DNA from: a virus
Direction: 5' to 3' (one strand)
DNA: 39,624 nt
Virus record (IMG/VR): IMGVR_UViG_3300034071_001090
Coordinates: 1 to 39,624 of that record
In this document: positions 6,557 through 13,669 of the stretch, piece after piece
Layout of the letters: each line of letters begins with the position of its first letter
Numbering within the stretch: position 1 is the stretch's first letter
Translations under genes and position numbers: made by a program
Notes under the pieces: model-generated
The model's database searches: none
What the model saw: only the letters and a program-made list of their open reading frames with translations
Told to the model about the DNA's origin: nothing

Positions 6557-8332
6557 TTATATTAGATTAAGTTTATCAAGAAAATCTCTAACATCGTTAG
6601 GCATTTCCCGATTATCTAATTCTACCATATCTCTTTGCTTTTGTGCAAGTCGTGCACTAGAGCTCCAGGTATGGACATCTATCTCTATATTAGTATTCTT
6701 TTGTGTATGGGAGATGGCTCCAAATACTGCTCCACATACTGCATCCGCTAAGTCTTTAGATTTTTTGCGTGGGTGGTCAACCCTGTTACCCTTCATTATT
6801 TTTAATTCTGACATTTCTTCAAGAAGTAATGGGATCATAGGAATAGCAACCCGCTCTTCATAAATCATCATAGCTAAATCTTCATAGTGTTTTTTAGCAA
6901 CAGATACAGTCTCAGTTCTTATTCCAACTGCTTGTAATTCATTTTGAATATCAAATGACTGCCATCGGTCAAATGAAACCATACCAAGATTAAAACCCTG
7001 TCTACGTAAATTCATAATCCATTGTTTTACTTCTGAAAGATTTACTGGACCTTCTGCTCTTGGCTCCCACCATGCAACGGCATCAACAACAACAATCGGG
7101 GCTACCTGTTCATAATCTTTAATTACTTGAATACTTACCCACTTATCCACATGGGCAATTGCTACAGCACACTTATCATGCTTTTGGGCAAGGTCAGCAT
7201 GAATATAATAAACCTTATCTGGATCTGGTTTAAAAGTTTCATCAAACCTTCTAAATGAATCTAATGGGTTTCTAGAGTTCATACATTTTTCTAGTTTATC
7301 TTTTTGTTTAAAAAATGCATCAGAAGAATAAGTTGGCATACAGGCAAAACGCATCATTGCATCACCAAGGTCTGTATAAAAAGCTAACTTAAAGTCTTCT
7401 ATTTTACGTGTAGGGTTTACTTCCCATGTAGGTCTTTTGAATGCAAATACTCTTGGTATTTTATATTGGAGAATTGTATCCTCGTCCCACGAAATTTCAA
7501 ACTGATTTCCTGGATCACTATGAGGTAAATCTTCATTCATTATGAAAGTGTGGGTGCGTTCAATAGTTTCTTTTTCAGCAATAACTGATTCATACCGCTG
7601 GGAAATAAAGTCACCTTGATAGCGTGGGAATGAAAGAAGAACTACTTTGCCTAAGTCAGGAAAACGAGAGTCTACTGTTCCACGAAATGCTTTATAAATA
7701 TTATCTGCAGTTTTACCTTGTTCATTACCTGTTCCAACCTCTGTAGCAAAACCAGAAATTTCATCAAGAACTGCCATTAAAAGGTTTAAACCCTCATGAG
7801 ATTCTCTTTCTGAGTGACCAGAATAAACGGTTATGCCTTTATCAAATTCAACTGAATCTGCTTTTGGATTATACTTTCCTGCAAACCAAGGTGACTTTTC
7901 AACCTTTGTTTTAAATCCTTTAAAAAAAACATTTTTAGCTTGTTGTGCGTTAACTGCAACGTTAATAATATCAATAGCATCCCCTGGTGGCTTACCAAAA
8001 TAAACTGCTGGATCTTTAAGGCATAAAAGTTTATACACTACATATGCACATGCTACTGTTGATATAAAGTCTTTTCCACTACCCTTGCCAAGTTGAAGAA
8101 TAAGTTCATTCTTGGTATATTTATTAAAATGATTTACACCTTTTTGTTCTCCCATTAAATCTATAAGATCTTCCTTACGATAAATTTGGCTCATAGCTTC
8201 TACAATTTCATACTGAATGTCAGACAAGATAGGCTGGCCTAAATACTCTGGAGATTGCACAAAGGTTTTTACATCTACTGGTGTTTCAACAAAATGATTT
8301 TCTTTTAAGACATCAAGAAACTCATTGAACAT
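6557..8332 (-). CDS. terL: Large terminase subunit
   Basis: About 591 residues. The ATPase domain has a Walker A GKGSGKD (~82-88; Asp instead of Ser/Thr at the last place, a variant I associate with actinophage terminases) and Walker B LLMAVLDE. The RNase-H-like nuclease has YIHADLAQKHD, VSFDRWQS and KSKDLADAV, supplying the acidic metal-binding residues. The enzyme packages DNA into proheads and cuts the concatemer. The frame is open from a TTG at 8341, but the ATG at 8332 is preferred; it overlaps the end of the small terminase gene by 11 nt. It is not followed by portal and capsid genes as in many phages, but by secreted-protein genes. Confidence 0.95.
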   Translation of the reverse strand: MFNEFLDVLKENHFVETPVDVKTFVQSPEYLGQPILSDIQYEIVEAMSQIYRKEDLIDLMGEQKGVNHFNKYTKNELILQLGKGSGKDFISTVACAYVVYKLLCLKDPAVYFGKPPGDAIDIINVAVNAQQAKNVFFKGFKTKVEKSPWFAGKYNPKADSVEFDKGITVYSGHSERESHEGLNLLMAVLDEISGFATEVGTGNEQGKTADNIYKAFRGTVDSRFPDLGKVVLLSFPRYQGDFISQRYESVIAEKETIERTHTFIMNEDLPHSDPGNQFEISWDEDTILQYKIPRVFAFKRPTWEVNPTRKIEDFKLAFYTDLGDAMMRFACMPTYSSDAFFKQKDKLEKCMNSRNPLDSFRRFDETFKPDPDKVYYIHADLAQKHDKCAVAIAHVDKWVSIQVIKDYEQVAPIVVVDAVAWWEPRAEGPVNLSEVKQWIMNLRRQGFNLGMVSFDRWQSFDIQNELQAVGIRTETVSVAKKHYEDLAMMIYEERVAIPMIPLLLEEMSELKIMKGNRVDHPRKKSKDLADAVCGAVFGAISHTQKNTNIEIDVHTWSSSARLAQKQRDMVELDNREMPNDVRDFLDKLNLI

Positions 8333-8858
8333 CGTGGACAATTGTAATCACTTCGCCTTCTTTTGCAATAGATGAAAGTCTTTGCATAATTAAATCACGT
8401 ATTTCTGGATGCTCTGAAGCAACATCACGAAGTATTCCTATTAAAACTTCTTGTCTACGTTCAATCTCAACCATTTCTTCTGCAAGTTCTTTGTTTTCAA
8501 GAAGTCCAGCTTTTTGTAACATTTCAATTCTAGATTTTTCAATATCCATAACAAGCTTAATGGATGCAGTCTTGGCACTTAGGTTATTGGTTAAACTTGA
8601 TTCATCCATAACTTCATATGCCTTTGTAATTAACTTTGTATAGTGTGTGTCTGCTCCCACCAATGCTTCTTTAGCTCGTGCACGAATAGCATCATTAGCA
8701 GATGCCATAACCTTCCACTCATTAATAAGTGCTACTACTCTAACTCTTGGAATATCAAGTTCTTTAGAAATAACCGTTGGGTCATTTCCTTTTAAGTATT
8801 CAGAAACAACTTGATTAACTTGATCAAGGTGGCTTATTAAATCAGACTCAGTTGACAT
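8322..8858 (-). CDS. terS: Small terminase subunit
   Basis: 178 residues. An N-terminal helix-turn-helix (PTVISKELDIPRVRVVALINEW, residues ~27-49, shown here as two halves: PTVISKELDIP and RVRVVALINEW) is followed by long helices (~75-150) that would form the oligomer ring, and an acidic C-terminus. Position directly upstream of and overlapping terL, length and HTH/helical layout identify it as the DNA-recognition subunit. AGAGGG precedes the ATG. The sequence itself is divergent, so the call depends partly on context. Confidence 0.85.
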   Translation of the reverse strand: MSTESDLISHLDQVNQVVSEYLKGNDPTVISKELDIPRVRVVALINEWKVMASANDAIRARAKEALVGADTHYTKLITKAYEVMDESSLTNNLSAKTASIKLVMDIEKSRIEMLQKAGLLENKELAEEMVEIERRQEVLIGILRDVASEHPEIRDLIMQRLSSIAKEGEVITIVHDVQ

Positions 8859-9102
8859 ACTTACCCTCTAGTCTATTAATCTCATCTTTAATATAAAATA
8901 TTGCTTTTTCTAGATCTTGAATTGTTCTTTCTTCATCCTTTAAGCCTGCTCTCCATAAATATTTAAAAGCATTTCCAATATTAAAATTTCTATGACGAGT
9001 AATTTCTAGGCACTCTACACCTGAAGGATCCGTTGTATAGTGTCTTGGATGATTAACTTGATCAACTGTAATTGTAAGCCTACTATTTGTTTTCTTCATC
9101 AT
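8848..9102 (-). CDS. DUF3310-family small protein
   Basis: 84 residues with the family signature: VNHPRHY, GVECLEIT, NFNIGNAFKYLWRAG and a C-terminal helix with DLEKAIFYI. DUF3310 proteins are common in phages and are sometimes labelled nucleotide-kinase-like without firm function. The frame extends to a TTG at 9114, but GGGA sits just before the tandem ATGs at 9102/9099. It overlaps the terS start and the upstream 42-residue gene. Confidence 0.85.
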   Translation of the reverse strand: MMKKTNSRLTITVDQVNHPRHYTTDPSGVECLEITRHRNFNIGNAFKYLWRAGLKDEERTIQDLEKAIFYIKDEINRLEGKYVN

Positions 9103-9211
9103 TATCCCAATCAAAAGCTTCTGGCAAACCTTTTAGTGCTGTAAGAACAAAAGTTATTCCTACTGCACCAGCAATACCAATACCAATTAAAATCTTTTGT
9201 GCTTTATTCAT
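9083..9211 (-). CDS. 42-residue single-pass membrane protein
   Basis: A short frame from ATG at 9211 to TAG at 9083: basic start (MNKAQK), one hydrophobic segment rich in Ile/Gly/Ala (~7-25) and an acidic tail (DWDNDEENK). Its start overlaps the stop of the HTH gene and its end overlaps the start of the DUF3310 gene, the same packing as its real neighbours. Membrane location is inferred; function unknown. Confidence 0.65.
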   Translation of the reverse strand: MNKAQKILIGIGIAGAVGITFVLTALKGLPEAFDWDNDEENK

Positions 9212-9363
9212 CGTCTACTCTTCCTTAATCCAAATTTTGCAAGATAAACATAGATAGTTTCTATACTTGCCCCGCACTCTTTTGCAATTTCTTCAGGAGA
9301 TTTTTTATCCATAAGATATCTCTTACGTAGCCAAACCTCTGATGTATATAGTTTACCAGCCAT
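9208..9363 (-). CDS. Small helix-turn-helix protein
   Basis: 51 residues from ATG at 9363. The centre (KKSPEEIAKECGAS, IETIYVYLAKFG) is a compact HTH of the sigma-region-4/resolvase-like type, flanked by basic residues (RKSRR at the end). The frame is open to 9399, but the ATG at 9363 lies 4 nt after the preceding gene's stop, as expected for coupling. Likely a small DNA-binding regulator or packaging accessory; the target is unknown. Confidence 0.65.
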   Translation of the reverse strand: MAGKLYTSEVWLRKRYLMDKKSPEEIAKECGASIETIYVYLAKFGLRKSRR

Positions 9364-9367
9364 AATG

Positions 9368-10012
9368 TTATTTGTCAACTTCTTTTTCAGAAATATCATA
9401 ATTAAACCTATTAGAGTTTTCTAAGATCCATTTATCTTGATTCTCAACATCATATTTTTTTTCATTAATTATTCTATCAATTAGGTAATCTTTTTCAAGG
9501 GTAAAAGATGGCTCATATATACGAACCCTATTGTTAGGTTGAATAGCAAAGTTTCCATCATCTCTTTGTATGACGTGACCACACTTATGGTCTGCTGGGC
9601 TTTCAGAATATCCGTCATCTAAAACATTTGTATCTGGATTATGCCAGTCTAGAGTAAACAAATAGGTTCCTTTATTCATTGTTTTTGTTCTATCTATGTA
9701 AGACATTCTAAGGTTTGTTAGATTTTCAAACCTTGTTACAGCAATGTGATGACTAAAAGAATTCCATAAAACTAAATTATGTAGATCTACTTCAGGAACA
9801 CCTGGCTCTGTGCAAAAAGCAGAAATTGGAAGTCTCCACCAGAGGCCACCGTCTGGCATCATAATATGAAATAATGGGCTTCTAGATTTTAAACTTGAAA
9901 CGCCAAAGACCACACACTCAAAGTATTTGTCATGGCTATCTTGATGATTACGTAAGTAGTTTCCTCTTACATAGCAACTTATTGGTGGTATGTTTGCATT
10001 TAGCTCTGGCAT
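9368..10012 (-). CDS. Conserved-looking phage protein of unknown function
   Basis: 214 residues, no signal or membrane segment. It is rich in aromatic, His and Cys residues (CYVRGNYLRNHQD, MPDGGLWWRLP, FCTEPG, HKCGHVIQRDDGN, NRVRIYEPSF), suggesting a compact enzyme-like fold rather than a structural repeat protein. I recall similar proteins in other aquatic phages but no function. Its ATG overlaps the stop of the preceding 57-residue gene (TAATG). Residues such as H27, H142 and C146 could bind a metal; I cannot assign a reaction. Confidence 0.7.
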   Translation of the reverse strand: MPELNANIPPISCYVRGNYLRNHQDSHDKYFECVVFGVSSLKSRSPLFHIMMPDGGLWWRLPISAFCTEPGVPEVDLHNLVLWNSFSHHIAVTRFENLTNLRMSYIDRTKTMNKGTYLFTLDWHNPDTNVLDDGYSESPADHKCGHVIQRDDGNFAIQPNNRVRIYEPSFTLEKDYLIDRIINEKKYDVENQDKWILENSNRFNYDISEKEVDK

Positions 10013-10185
10013 TACTGATTACCCTTTTCTATTGTTTTAAGTTTATCCCAAAATCCGCCAGGATTTCCTTGATAAATTTGTCCAGTTTCACGATCTATTA
10101 AAAGCCACTTTGTTGGTGACAAAGTTTTTACAGTTAAAATGGTATTTTCTTTTTCTTCTTTAAAAATAAAGCTATCTCTATCCAT
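10012..10185 (-). CDS. 57-residue small protein
   Basis: ATG at 10185 to TAA at 10012, too short to stand out alone but bounded by tight overlaps on both sides (8 nt with the RuvC-like gene and TAATG with the 214-residue gene). AGTAGGA precedes the start. The pattern LSPTKWLLIDRETGQIYQGNP resembles a small beta-hairpin 'DUF-like' fold (residues ~22-42, here as LSPTKWLLI and DRETGQIYQGNP). Function unknown. Confidence 0.65.
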   Translation of the reverse strand: MDRDSFIFKEEKENTILTVKTLSPTKWLLIDRETGQIYQGNPGGFWDKLKTIEKGNQ

Positions 10186-10777
10186 TGTTTCCTACTGCCT
10201 TATCCCAATTTTTTATTGCCCAATGCCCGATTCCGCAAGCATCTGCAACGTCATTGTCTGTAATAGTTTTATTATACTGAAGGTTTATAAAGTTTACCGT
10301 TCTTTGTTTTCTGATTTCTCTTTCGTTTGTTTTATGCCAAGACTCAGATTTGTTTGGATTCTTAGATCTAATAAAAAGTTTTTCATCTTTAGATATTTTT
10401 TTATTACCAATAAAATTTTGCCAAGTAATCGGAGATACTTTGCCCACAATATTTATTCCAGACATTGCAGCAGCACCCAAAAGTGCGCCTTGGACTAATG
10501 CAAGGTCTGCAGCAGTTTTAGGGCTATTCATAAACACCGTATGCTCAATCACAATAGCATCTACATTTATATATTTTTGAAAATATGCTGATGTTTTTTT
10601 TGCTGCGTCCCCTACCTTAGAGTATATATCTTTACCTTCAAAGATAATCTTACCAACCTCTTTTAACTGCCCATCATAAAATGTTGCATAGGCAAGGCTA
10701 TTTGTGCTAGCATCTATTGCACATATTCTCTCAGGAACATGAGCTCTCCCCGCATTAATTATTTTGTTCATAATCAA
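10178..10777 (-). CDS. RuvC-like Holliday junction resolvase
   Basis: About 199 residues with an RNase-H fold: ICAIDASTNSLAYA supplies the first acidic residue (D22), VIEHTVF the second (E78), and DNDVADACGIG the last pair (D176, D179). These match the RuvC D-E-D-D pattern. It would cut branched DNA during recombination and before packaging. The start may be TTG at 10777, which has AAAGGA at good spacing, or ATG at 10771. It overlaps the zinc-finger gene upstream and the 57-residue gene downstream. Confidence 0.85.
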   Translation of the reverse strand: MIMNKIINAGRAHVPERICAIDASTNSLAYATFYDGQLKEVGKIIFEGKDIYSKVGDAAKKTSAYFQKYINVDAIVIEHTVFMNSPKTAADLALVQGALLGAAAMSGINIVGKVSPITWQNFIGNKKISKDEKLFIRSKNPNKSESWHKTNEREIRKQRTVNFINLQYNKTITDNDVADACGIGHWAIKNWDKAVGNNG

Positions 10778-11048
10778 TAAATCCTTTAAGTTTTTTTAAC
10801 ATTTTGGCTACTTCTTTTTCACTAACATTACAATTAGAACAAAATCCAGAATCATTATAAATAGATAAGTCTTGGTTGCATCCACCAAGACACCTTCTTA
10901 CCTTCCCAATCCTACTTTTTCTACGTTTTGCATTATACTTTTCTGCAAGTTTTTCTTTTGTGGCAGCAGCCCTACAATTTTCTCCACAATATATTTGATA
11001 GCTTACTTTCGGTTTAAAGTATGCATTGCAGTAATTACAAGGCTTCAC
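10755..11048 (-). CDS. Double zinc-finger protein
   Basis: 97 residues from GTG at 11048, which has a strong GGAGGA 5 nt upstream. Two sets of four cysteines are visible: C4, C7, C21, C25 and C53, C57, C70, C73. A very basic segment (KRRKSRIGKVRR) lies between them. This suggests a small nucleic-acid-binding protein or an HNH-derived zinc scaffold, but no catalytic His-Asn-His is visible. It overlaps the Cas4-like gene by 14 nt and the RuvC-like gene by about 20 nt, so it belongs to the recombination cluster. Confidence 0.75.
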   Translation of the reverse strand: MKPCNYCNAYFKPKVSYQIYCGENCRAAATKEKLAEKYNAKRRKSRIGKVRRCLGGCNQDLSIYNDSGFCSNCNVSEKEVAKMLKKLKGFIDYEQNN

Positions 11049-11868
11049 TCAGTTCCTCCAGAGAAGCAATCTTTACTGTTCCCGTGCCTGCCTCTGCACA
11101 CGCTGCCTTTACTGGGCATGTTTTACATATTTTTGAATTACCACGATAGTTTTTGGTAGGCAAAGTTTGACTAGTCCAAGCTTTACGGACTTCACGCATC
11201 CAATTAAATGCACCATCAACCCATTGACGATAATTGTCATTAACCTGTATGGGAATAATCATAAGGTCATGAGTGTTTTTATTTTCATAAACTAGAGCGC
11301 CTTTAGATTTTCCAAATATTTTCATATAAATAAGTAGTTGAATTAAATGACTAGACTTAGGTTTGTTTGTTCTTTTTCTGTATTCAAATCCCTCATTCAT
11401 CATTGTTTTAATTTCACCAAGAATTTCTTCGCCTTCCCAGTTAAGCATTACATCGCCGTAACCAAAAATTGGAGGATCATCATAAATTACTTTAAATTCT
11501 GTTGTTGTTTCACCTTTATCATTAATATATGGAATACCAACTCCAGAATCAAGCATTGCTTTTTGAATTCTTTCATGCCCCATAGTTCCAGAGCTCATGT
11601 TAGCAGCGCCGTAAGCATCTGTATAGTCATCAAAGATGGCACCGTTAAATGCTAAAAACCAATATCTTGGGCATTGTCCATGCTGATAGGCAATTGTTGA
11701 TGGAGCAAAAGATTTTTTCTTTGTATGCTTTGGTCCTCGTTCTGCAATATATCCAGTCTGGATCTGCTTAACCATTTCTTCTGCATTAAAAATTTCATTC
11801 TGTTTAGACATTGTTTGTCTTTGTTCTGATTCTTTTAACATAACCTGCTGTAGTAAATTTTTAGTCAT
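11035..11868 (-). CDS. Cas4-like PD-(D/E)XK exonuclease with Fe-S cluster
   Basis: 277 residues. Cysteines C66 (QCPRYW) and C248, C251, C257 (CKTCPVKAAC) are placed as in the 4Fe-4S clasp of Cas4 and AddB. The nuclease motifs are GYGDVML (D139), EILGEIKT (E152, K154) and HLIQLLIYM (Q177), typical of RecB/Cas4 nucleases. There are no CRISPR repeats or other cas genes in the window, so a role in phage recombination or end processing, beside the RecA-like and resolvase genes, is more likely than CRISPR adaptation. AAAGGG precedes the ATG, and a promoter lies in the short gap upstream. Confidence 0.88.
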   Translation of the reverse strand: MTKNLLQQVMLKESEQRQTMSKQNEIFNAEEMVKQIQTGYIAERGPKHTKKKSFAPSTIAYQHGQCPRYWFLAFNGAIFDDYTDAYGAANMSSGTMGHERIQKAMLDSGVGIPYINDKGETTTEFKVIYDDPPIFGYGDVMLNWEGEEILGEIKTMMNEGFEYRKRTNKPKSSHLIQLLIYMKIFGKSKGALVYENKNTHDLMIIPIQVNDNYRQWVDGAFNWMREVRKAWTSQTLPTKNYRGNSKICKTCPVKAACAEAGTGTVKIASLEELSEAL

Positions 11869-11888
11869 TTTATCCCTTTGTTTATATA

Positions 11889-11897
11889 AGTATAGCA
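11889..11897 (-). promoter_or_regulatory. Extended -10 promoter upstream of the Cas4-like gene
   Basis: TGCTATACT fills the 31-bp gap between two genes, with the ATG about 20 nt downstream and AAAGGG between. The same nine bases form the -10 of the HslV-like gene promoter. No clear -35. Confidence 0.5.
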
Positions 11898-11899
11898 GG

Positions 11900-12214
11900 T
11901 TAGCGCATTATATACTTGAGTGCTGACACCAAGTTATTGATAGATTCTGCTGCTGTATAATAAATATTTTTCTTTGCACGATCATTTTTATCTACATTGG
12001 CCATCCATGTAGCCTTAAAAGCCATCTTTGCTGCAATTGCTTGTAGCCTTACAATTTCAATGCTTGCTACTTGTGCTGGAATATCAGGCTTAATTATTAC
12101 CTTAGCAATAAAGGTTAGGGCAGTAGTAAGCTCTTCGTCTTTCATATAGTCTGCTATTTCTGTTAAACCATTTACCATCTCTAACGTTGTTTTTTGTGGA
12201 GCCTCAGTTGTCAT
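11900..12214 (-). CDS. Helical protein of unknown function
   Basis: 104 residues, almost wholly predicted helix by eye (EMVNGLTEIADYMKDEEL, VASIEIVRLQAIAAKMAF, AAESINNLVSALKYIMR), no Cys or transmembrane stretch. Its start overlaps the end of the resolvase-like gene by 11 nt. It sits in the recombination cluster, so it may be an accessory subunit, but I do not recognise it. Confidence 0.7.
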   Translation of the reverse strand: MTTEAPQKTTLEMVNGLTEIADYMKDEELTTALTFIAKVIIKPDIPAQVASIEIVRLQAIAAKMAFKATWMANVDKNDRAKKNIYYTAAESINNLVSALKYIMR

Positions 12215-12500
12215 TATTTTCTCTTTCTGTTAATTGTTCTAACATGTCTAACTCTATTATAGCAAGTCTAACTTTTTGTGTGCCCTCGCCTAAAACAATA
12301 ACTAGTGCAGGGTCCATGCTTTTTTTTAAAGCATCTGTTACTACCTTAGCCCATACATCCTGATTCAAGGTAAAAGATTTTGAACACTCTTTAAAGTCTA
12401 ATACAAAATTATGCCATGAGGCATCTCCTTTAGTATTATTTCTTCCAGAATTTTTATGTTGCTTAGCCCCTATTCTTTTACTTTCGCTTTTTTCGCTCAT
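12204..12500 (-). CDS. PD-(D/E)XK resolvase/endonuclease-like protein
   Basis: 98 residues from ATG at 12500, which has a GGAGGA ribosome site; the frame is open to 12572 but that part overlaps the zinc-ribbon gene. The motif HKNSGRNNTKGDASWHNF... then VLDFKE gives D26 and D35-x-K37, the spacing of small archaeal-type Holliday junction resolvases and other PD-(D/E)XK nucleases. A C-terminal beta strand/helix follows (VRLAIIELDML). It would be the second junction-cutting enzyme of the cluster. The family call rests on one motif. Confidence 0.6.
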   Translation of the reverse strand: MSEKSESKRIGAKQHKNSGRNNTKGDASWHNFVLDFKECSKSFTLNQDVWAKVVTDALKKSMDPALVIVLGEGTQKVRLAIIELDMLEQLTERENNDN

Positions 12501-12663
12501 AATCCTCCTTTGTTGGAGGCAGTAAGTTAACTTTAGATATATGTTTTTCTGGACACATCCAAGTTGTATCACCAGTTTCCCTCCAATATCTCAAAGAGCC
12601 TACTTCAACTCCACATTTCTTACAAGGAAACTTTCCTTCATATACTGTAAACTCTTTAGCCAT
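12478..12663 (-). CDS. Small zinc-ribbon protein
   Basis: 61 residues from ATG at 12663, overlapping the stop of the RecA-like gene (ATGGCTAA). C14, C17, C37 and H41 (PCKKCG ... MCPEKH) form one zinc site; the end is very basic (YERKKRK). Longer forms of the frame would read through the recombinase gene and are not credible. A nucleic-acid or protein-binding adaptor in the replication cluster is likely. Confidence 0.75.
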   Translation of the reverse strand: MAKEFTVYEGKFPCKKCGVEVGSLRYWRETGDTTWMCPEKHISKVNLLPPTKEDYERKKRK

Positions 12664-13669
12664 TAGCCAACTTATTCTTAAGCTCTTCTTGTAATGACAA
12701 GTCTTCCCTAACTCTTGAAACAAAGCCATCTCTACCCTGAACTTTTGTTCCATCATCTAGCTGATACCAAGCGCCAGTTCTATTAACAATTCCTGCTGCT
12801 TCTGCTGTATCCACAAGATCTCCAATAGAATCAATACCAATGTCGTTACCCCTAAAATAAAAATCGTATTCTCCTGATTGAAATCCTGGAGATGTTTTAG
12901 AAAACTGTAACTCCCAACGAATTTTTCTACCAATTTTTTCTTCAATTAATTTATCACCAATTTTTATTTTACCTTTAATTGCTTGGTTATCTGACTCAGA
13001 CGAAAATAACTTAATAACTGTTGAAGAATAGAACTTAGTAGCCTGACCACCAGTAGGCTGCTGGCTAGTATACATAGCATTAATATTATTACGACTTTGA
13101 CTAATAAGGACAAACAAAGTTGGCTTAATTTTATTATTTGCATAGTTAATCATTTTCCAAGCATTGGAAAAGTCACGAGACTCTGCACCAATTTGTTTTG
13201 TATTTTCAAGTTGTTTAAGTTCATCTGAATCCTTTTCAAAGTAAATAGCAGGTAGTAAAGATGTAATTGAATCAACAACAACAATGTCAACCCCAGCATG
13301 AATAAGGTTGGTCCCAACATCCACCATTTCATTTATTGTCCTAGCCTGTGAGTATATTATTTGAGAAGAATCAACCCCTAAGCGCTCTGCCCATTTTGGA
13401 TCATAAGACATTTCTGCATCAATCCATGCACAAACTTTTCCTTCTTTTTGTGCTAGACCTATCATTTGAAGGCATAGAGAAGACTTTGCAGAGGATTTGG
13501 AGCCCCAAACAAGAACTTGTCTACCATAAGGCAATCCTCCAGCAAGGGCACGATTTAGCCCAAAGCTGGGAGTTTTTGCATATTCTATTGGAGGAACCGA
13601 ATCTCCAACCATAATACTTTTTCTTAACTTGGGGTTAAGAGCTGCTAAAACTTCTTCCATACTAACCAT
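12656..13669 (-). CDS. RecA/UvsX-like recombinase
   Basis: 337 residues with a RecA core: P-loop GSKSSAKS (residues 56-63), catalytic-Glu region WIDAEMSYDP, Walker B VDIVVVDS, and L2-like ISQSRNNINA ... PTGGQATKFYSS. It should form filaments on single-stranded DNA and drive strand exchange. The P-loop has Ala61 where Gly is nearly invariant. A GGAGG site lies about 6 nt before the ATG, which overlaps the stop of the polymerase gene. Its place between DnaE and the zinc-ribbon/resolvase genes ties replication to recombination. Confidence 0.9.
   Translation of the reverse strand: MVSMEEVLAALNPKLRKSIMVGDSVPPIEYAKTPSFGLNRALAGGLPYGRQVLVWGSKSSAKSSLCLQMIGLAQKEGKVCAWIDAEMSYDPKWAERLGVDSSQIIYSQARTINEMVDVGTNLIHAGVDIVVVDSITSLLPAIYFEKDSDELKQLENTKQIGAESRDFSNAWKMINYANNKIKPTLFVLISQSRNNINAMYTSQQPTGGQATKFYSSTVIKLFSSESDNQAIKGKIKIGDKLIEEKIGRKIRWELQFSKTSPGFQSGEYDFYFRGNDIGIDSIGDLVDTAEAAGIVNRTGAWYQLDDGTKVQGRDGFVSRVREDLSLQEELKNKLANG

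Noticed and set aside
11035-11868. Cas4-like gene as evidence of a CRISPR-Cas locus
   Set aside because: No spaced direct repeats and no other cas genes are seen; the neighbours are recombination genes.
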